Made by a program: the position numbers and the translations under genes
The notes under the pieces: model-generated
What the model saw: only the letters and a program-made list of their open reading frames with translations
What the model was told of the DNA's origin: nothing
The model's database searches: none
Shown: positions 5,189 to 7,259 of the stretch, in pieces
How positions within the stretch are numbered: position 1 is the first letter of the stretch
Layout: each line of letters begins with the position of its first letter
Source of the DNA: Polaromonas sp.
GTDB taxonomy: Bacteria; Pseudomonadota; Gammaproteobacteria; Burkholderiales; Burkholderiaceae_C
NCBI GenBank assembly: GCA_025362825.1
Contig: JANYFF010000415.1
Span: 1 to 7,259, forward strand
Direction: 5' to 3'
DNA: 7,259 nucleotides

Positions 5189-6333
5189 CGGTCAATTTGC
5201 TCAACTACGATCTGGACGCACTGGTTGGTTTTTGCGAGCAGCTCGGCGAAAAGCGTTTTCGCGCTACGCAGCTCTTCCGGTGGATTCACCAGAAGGGCGC
5301 GTTCAGCTTTGATCAAATGACGGATCTGGCCAAATCCCTGCGTGAAAAATTGCCGGCGTCCGCCCGCATTGAAGCCCTGAAAGTCCTCTCGCGCCACGAC
5401 TCGGCTGACGGTACCGTCAAATGGCTGTTTGATGTGGGTGCCGGCGATGTGATTGAGACCGTCTTCATTCCAGAGGCAGACCGGGGCACGCTGTGCATTT
5501 CATCCCAGGCTGGTTGCGCGGTGGGGTGCAGGTTTTGTTCAACGGGCCACCAGGGCTTCAGCCGTAACCTGACGACTGCGGAGATAGTTGCGCAGTTGTG
5601 GTTTGCCGAACACGCCTTGCGCAAGCAATTGAAAAAAGATGACCGCGTTATTTCCAATGTCGTGATGATGGGAATGGGCGAACCTTTGCAAAACTATTCG
5701 CAATTGTTGCCAGCGCTTAGAGTCATGCTGGACGACCACGGTTATGGCCTGTCGCGCCGCCGCGTGACAGTTTCGACATCTGGCGTGGTACCGATGATCG
5801 ACCGCCTGGCGCGTGACTGTCCTGTTGCTCTCGCGGTTTCGCTACATGCACCTGAAGATGTTTTGCGCAGCAACCTGGTTCCGCTGAATAAAAAATATCC
5901 GATTGCAGAATTACTCGAAGCCTGCGCCCGCTATCAGCAGGCTGCTCCCCGCGACTTCATTACCTTTGAATACTGCATGCTTGAAGGCGTGAACGACCAG
6001 CCCGAGCATGCGCGCCAGCTCGTGGCTTTGATGAAGCACCATGCTGTTGACGGCCTTTCCTGCAAATTCAACCTCATACCTTTCAATCCTTTTCCCGCTT
6101 CAGGCTTGAAGCGCTCGGATATGGCGCAAGTCATGGCTTTTTCAAAAATATTGCTTGATGCCGGTATCGTGACCACCGTCAGAAAAACCCGTGGCGACGA
6201 CATTGACGCGGCCTGCGGGCAACTGGCCGGCGATGTTCAGGATAGAACCAATGCGCGTGAGCGCATGGCGTCGCAGCGTCAGGGTATGCTTGGCGGGATC
6301 AAGGTCGTTGTGGCCAAAGGGGCCGGTATATGA
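5185..6333 (+). CDS. rlmN: dual-specificity RNA methyltransferase RlmN
   Basis: RlmN is a radical SAM enzyme that adds a methyl group to C2 of A2503 in 23S rRNA and of A37 in some tRNAs. The 382-residue product has an N-terminal RNA-binding part (about 1-75, with GEKRFRATQLFRWIHQKG) and the radical SAM barrel. The barrel carries the cluster motif CAVGCRFC (Cys 111, 115, 118), MGMGEPLQNY (162-171), VTVSTSGVVPMI (194-205) and AVSLHAP (217-223). Cys 344 in GDDIDAACGQL matches the methyl-carrying cysteine (E. coli Cys 355). Glu 91 and Cys 104 keep the E. coli spacing to the cluster, so every catalytic residue I can place is present. No strong Shine-Dalgarno sequence precedes the ATG, where the start overlaps the end of a short upstream frame. 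The 3' end overlaps pilF by 4 bp (ATGA), indicating coupled translation. Confidence 0.97.
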   Translation: MTVNLLNYDLDALVGFCEQLGEKRFRATQLFRWIHQKGAFSFDQMTDLAKSLREKLPASARIEALKVLSRHDSADGTVKWLFDVGAGDVIETVFIPEADRGTLCISSQAGCAVGCRFCSTGHQGFSRNLTTAEIVAQLWFAEHALRKQLKKDDRVISNVVMMGMGEPLQNYSQLLPALRVMLDDHGYGLSRRRVTVSTSGVVPMIDRLARDCPVALAVSLHAPEDVLRSNLVPLNKKYPIAELLEACARYQQAAPRDFITFEYCMLEGVNDQPEHARQLVALMKHHAVDGLSCKFNLIPFNPFPASGLKRSDMAQVMAFSKILLDAGIVTTVRKTRGDDIDAACGQLAGDVQDRTNARERMASQRQGMLGGIKVVVAKGAGI

Positions 6334-7139
6334 AGTTTGTAGCAAATGCTGCTTGTATGTCTGTGTGCTGGATCGCCGTCTTGCTGGCTGGCTGCGCAGG
6401 CAACCAGGGTGTTTCCAGTGCGACAAACGGCAGGACGGATATCGTCACAGCCTCTGATGAGCCCGATAACCGAAGGCGCGCCCGGATCCGGCTTGAACTG
6501 GCTAGCGGCTATTTCGAGCAGGGCCAGACCAATGTCGCGCTTGACGAATTAAAGCAAGCGCTGGTGGCCGATCCTTCATTCGGCGATGCCTACAATCTGC
6601 GCGGCCTTGTGTATATGCGGCTGAACGATATTCCGCTTGCAGAAGACAGTTTTCGCCGTGCCCTTTCATTGAATCCTCGCGACGCGGACGTTGCGCATAA
6701 TTATGGCTGGCTGCTGTGTCAACAGTCGCGTTATAGCGAGGCCTCCCAGTTTTTTTCGCAGGCCATTGCAAACCCTACTTACGGCGGCCAAGCCAAAACT
6801 TTGATGGCACAGGGCGTCTGCCAGGTGCGAGCCGGCCAGCGCTCCGAAGCCGAGCAAAGCCTCACGCGCGCCTACCAGCTGGATGCCGGAAACCCGGTCA
6901 TTGGCTACAACCTTGCAAGTCTTCTTTACGATCGCGGAGAACTGACGCGCGCGCAGTTCTACATACGGCGAATCAACAACAGCGAACTCGCCAACGCCGA
7001 GACGCTTTGGCTGGGTATACGGATTGAAAATCGTATCGGCAACCGCGAAGCGGTTTCCCAACTGGGTGATCAATTGAAAAAACGTTACGGGCAGTCACGC
7101 GAGGCGACCGCTTACGACAGGGGTGCCTTTAATGAGTGA
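6330..7139 (+). CDS. pilW: type IV pilus biogenesis TPR lipoprotein PilF/PilW
   Basis: This outer-membrane lipoprotein (PilF in Pseudomonas, PilW in Neisseria and many annotations) helps assemble or stabilise the PilQ secretin through which type IV pili pass. The 269-residue product has a signal peptide with hydrophobic core WIAVLLAG and lipobox LAGC, lipidated Cys at 22. A short linker is followed by tandem TPRs: about 51-83 (LELASGYFEQGQTNVALDEL), 85-117 (AYNLRGLVYMRLNDIPLAED), 119-151 (AHNYGWLLCQQSRYSEASQF), 154-186 and 188-215. NYGWLLCQ is typical of the family. AAAGGGG (6316-6322) lies seven bases before the ATG. The gene sits between rlmN and rodZ, as in other beta- and gammaproteobacteria, including species without pili. 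Whether this organism makes type IV pili cannot be judged from the window. Confidence 0.92.
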   Translation: MKFVANAACMSVCWIAVLLAGCAGNQGVSSATNGRTDIVTASDEPDNRRRARIRLELASGYFEQGQTNVALDELKQALVADPSFGDAYNLRGLVYMRLNDIPLAEDSFRRALSLNPRDADVAHNYGWLLCQQSRYSEASQFFSQAIANPTYGGQAKTLMAQGVCQVRAGQRSEAEQSLTRAYQLDAGNPVIGYNLASLLYDRGELTRAQFYIRRINNSELANAETLWLGIRIENRIGNREAVSQLGDQLKKRYGQSREATAYDRGAFNE

Positions 7140-7259
7140 GTTCGATTCCGTATCTTCTTCCGGGCGAGAAGCCACAGACTCAGGTCAGCCGGACCTGCCA
7201 TCTGCGGCGGTCGATGTCAGTGCGGGCACCTTGCTCAGGCAGGCCCGAGAAGCAGCAGG
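7132..7259 (+). CDS. rodZ: RodZ-like cell-shape protein, N-terminal fragment
   Basis: The frame opens at ATG 7132, overlapping the pilF end by 8 bp, with AGGGG (7119-7123) eight bases upstream, and runs off the right edge after 42 codons. RodZ links the MreB cytoskeleton to the inner membrane and sets rod shape; its cytoplasmic N-terminus is an HTH_25 helix-turn-helix domain. Here about 30 low-complexity residues (MSEFDSVSSSGREATDSG onward) precede AGTLLRQAREAAG, which matches the first helix of that domain. The transmembrane and periplasmic parts lie outside the window. The call rests on this short motif plus position directly after pilF, the standard place for rodZ. Confidence 0.8.
   Translation, partial: MSEFDSVSSSGREATDSGQPDLPSAAVDVSAGTLLRQAREAA

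Noticed and set aside
4954..5397. 147-codon minus-strand frame spanning ndk, the gap and rlmN
   Set aside because: It runs antisense through two conserved genes and shows no motif or start signal.

Overview
The window is a compact housekeeping stretch of a betaproteobacterial chromosome, most likely Burkholderiales. The basis is the protein signatures and the run ndk-rlmN-pilF-rodZ, which is shared by beta- and gammaproteobacteria. I cannot fix the family; Alcaligenaceae and Comamonadaceae both fit. Base composition looks moderately GC-rich and even. I see no transposase, phage gene, tRNA, rRNA or CRISPR array, and no sign of recent transfer.

Left part (1-1061). The 3' end of a DinG/YoaA-type DNA helicase runs rightward and overlaps, tail to tail, the end of bamD on the minus strand. 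BamD is an outer-membrane assembly lipoprotein. Its start lies 18 bp from the divergent rluD start, so its likely promoter sits inside the rluD coding sequence.

Middle (1080-4549). rluD (23S rRNA pseudouridine synthase) is followed by a 118-bp gap containing a long imperfect hairpin. Then come scpB (chromosome segregation and condensation, kleisin partner) and rluB (a second 23S pseudouridine synthase). scpB and rluB are almost contiguous. RluB carries long low-complexity extensions at both ends, including an RGG-rich tail. scpA, the usual partner of scpB, is not in the window.

Right part (4550-7259). ndk has a good sigma70-like promoter and a clear Shine-Dalgarno sequence. Next is a 79-bp gap that encodes a possible 26-codon reading frame whose stop overlaps the rlmN start as ATGA. 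rlmN overlaps pilF/pilW by 4 bp and pilF overlaps rodZ by 8 bp, so this is a translationally coupled operon that runs off the right edge.

Three of the eight genes modify 23S rRNA (RluD, RluB, RlmN). Two are envelope lipoproteins with TPR folds (BamD, PilF), and RodZ links to cell shape. I found no clearly new multi-gene system. The observations most worth checking are the hairpin between rluD and scpB, the short reading frame ahead of rlmN, and the conserved-looking segment inside the disordered RluB tail.
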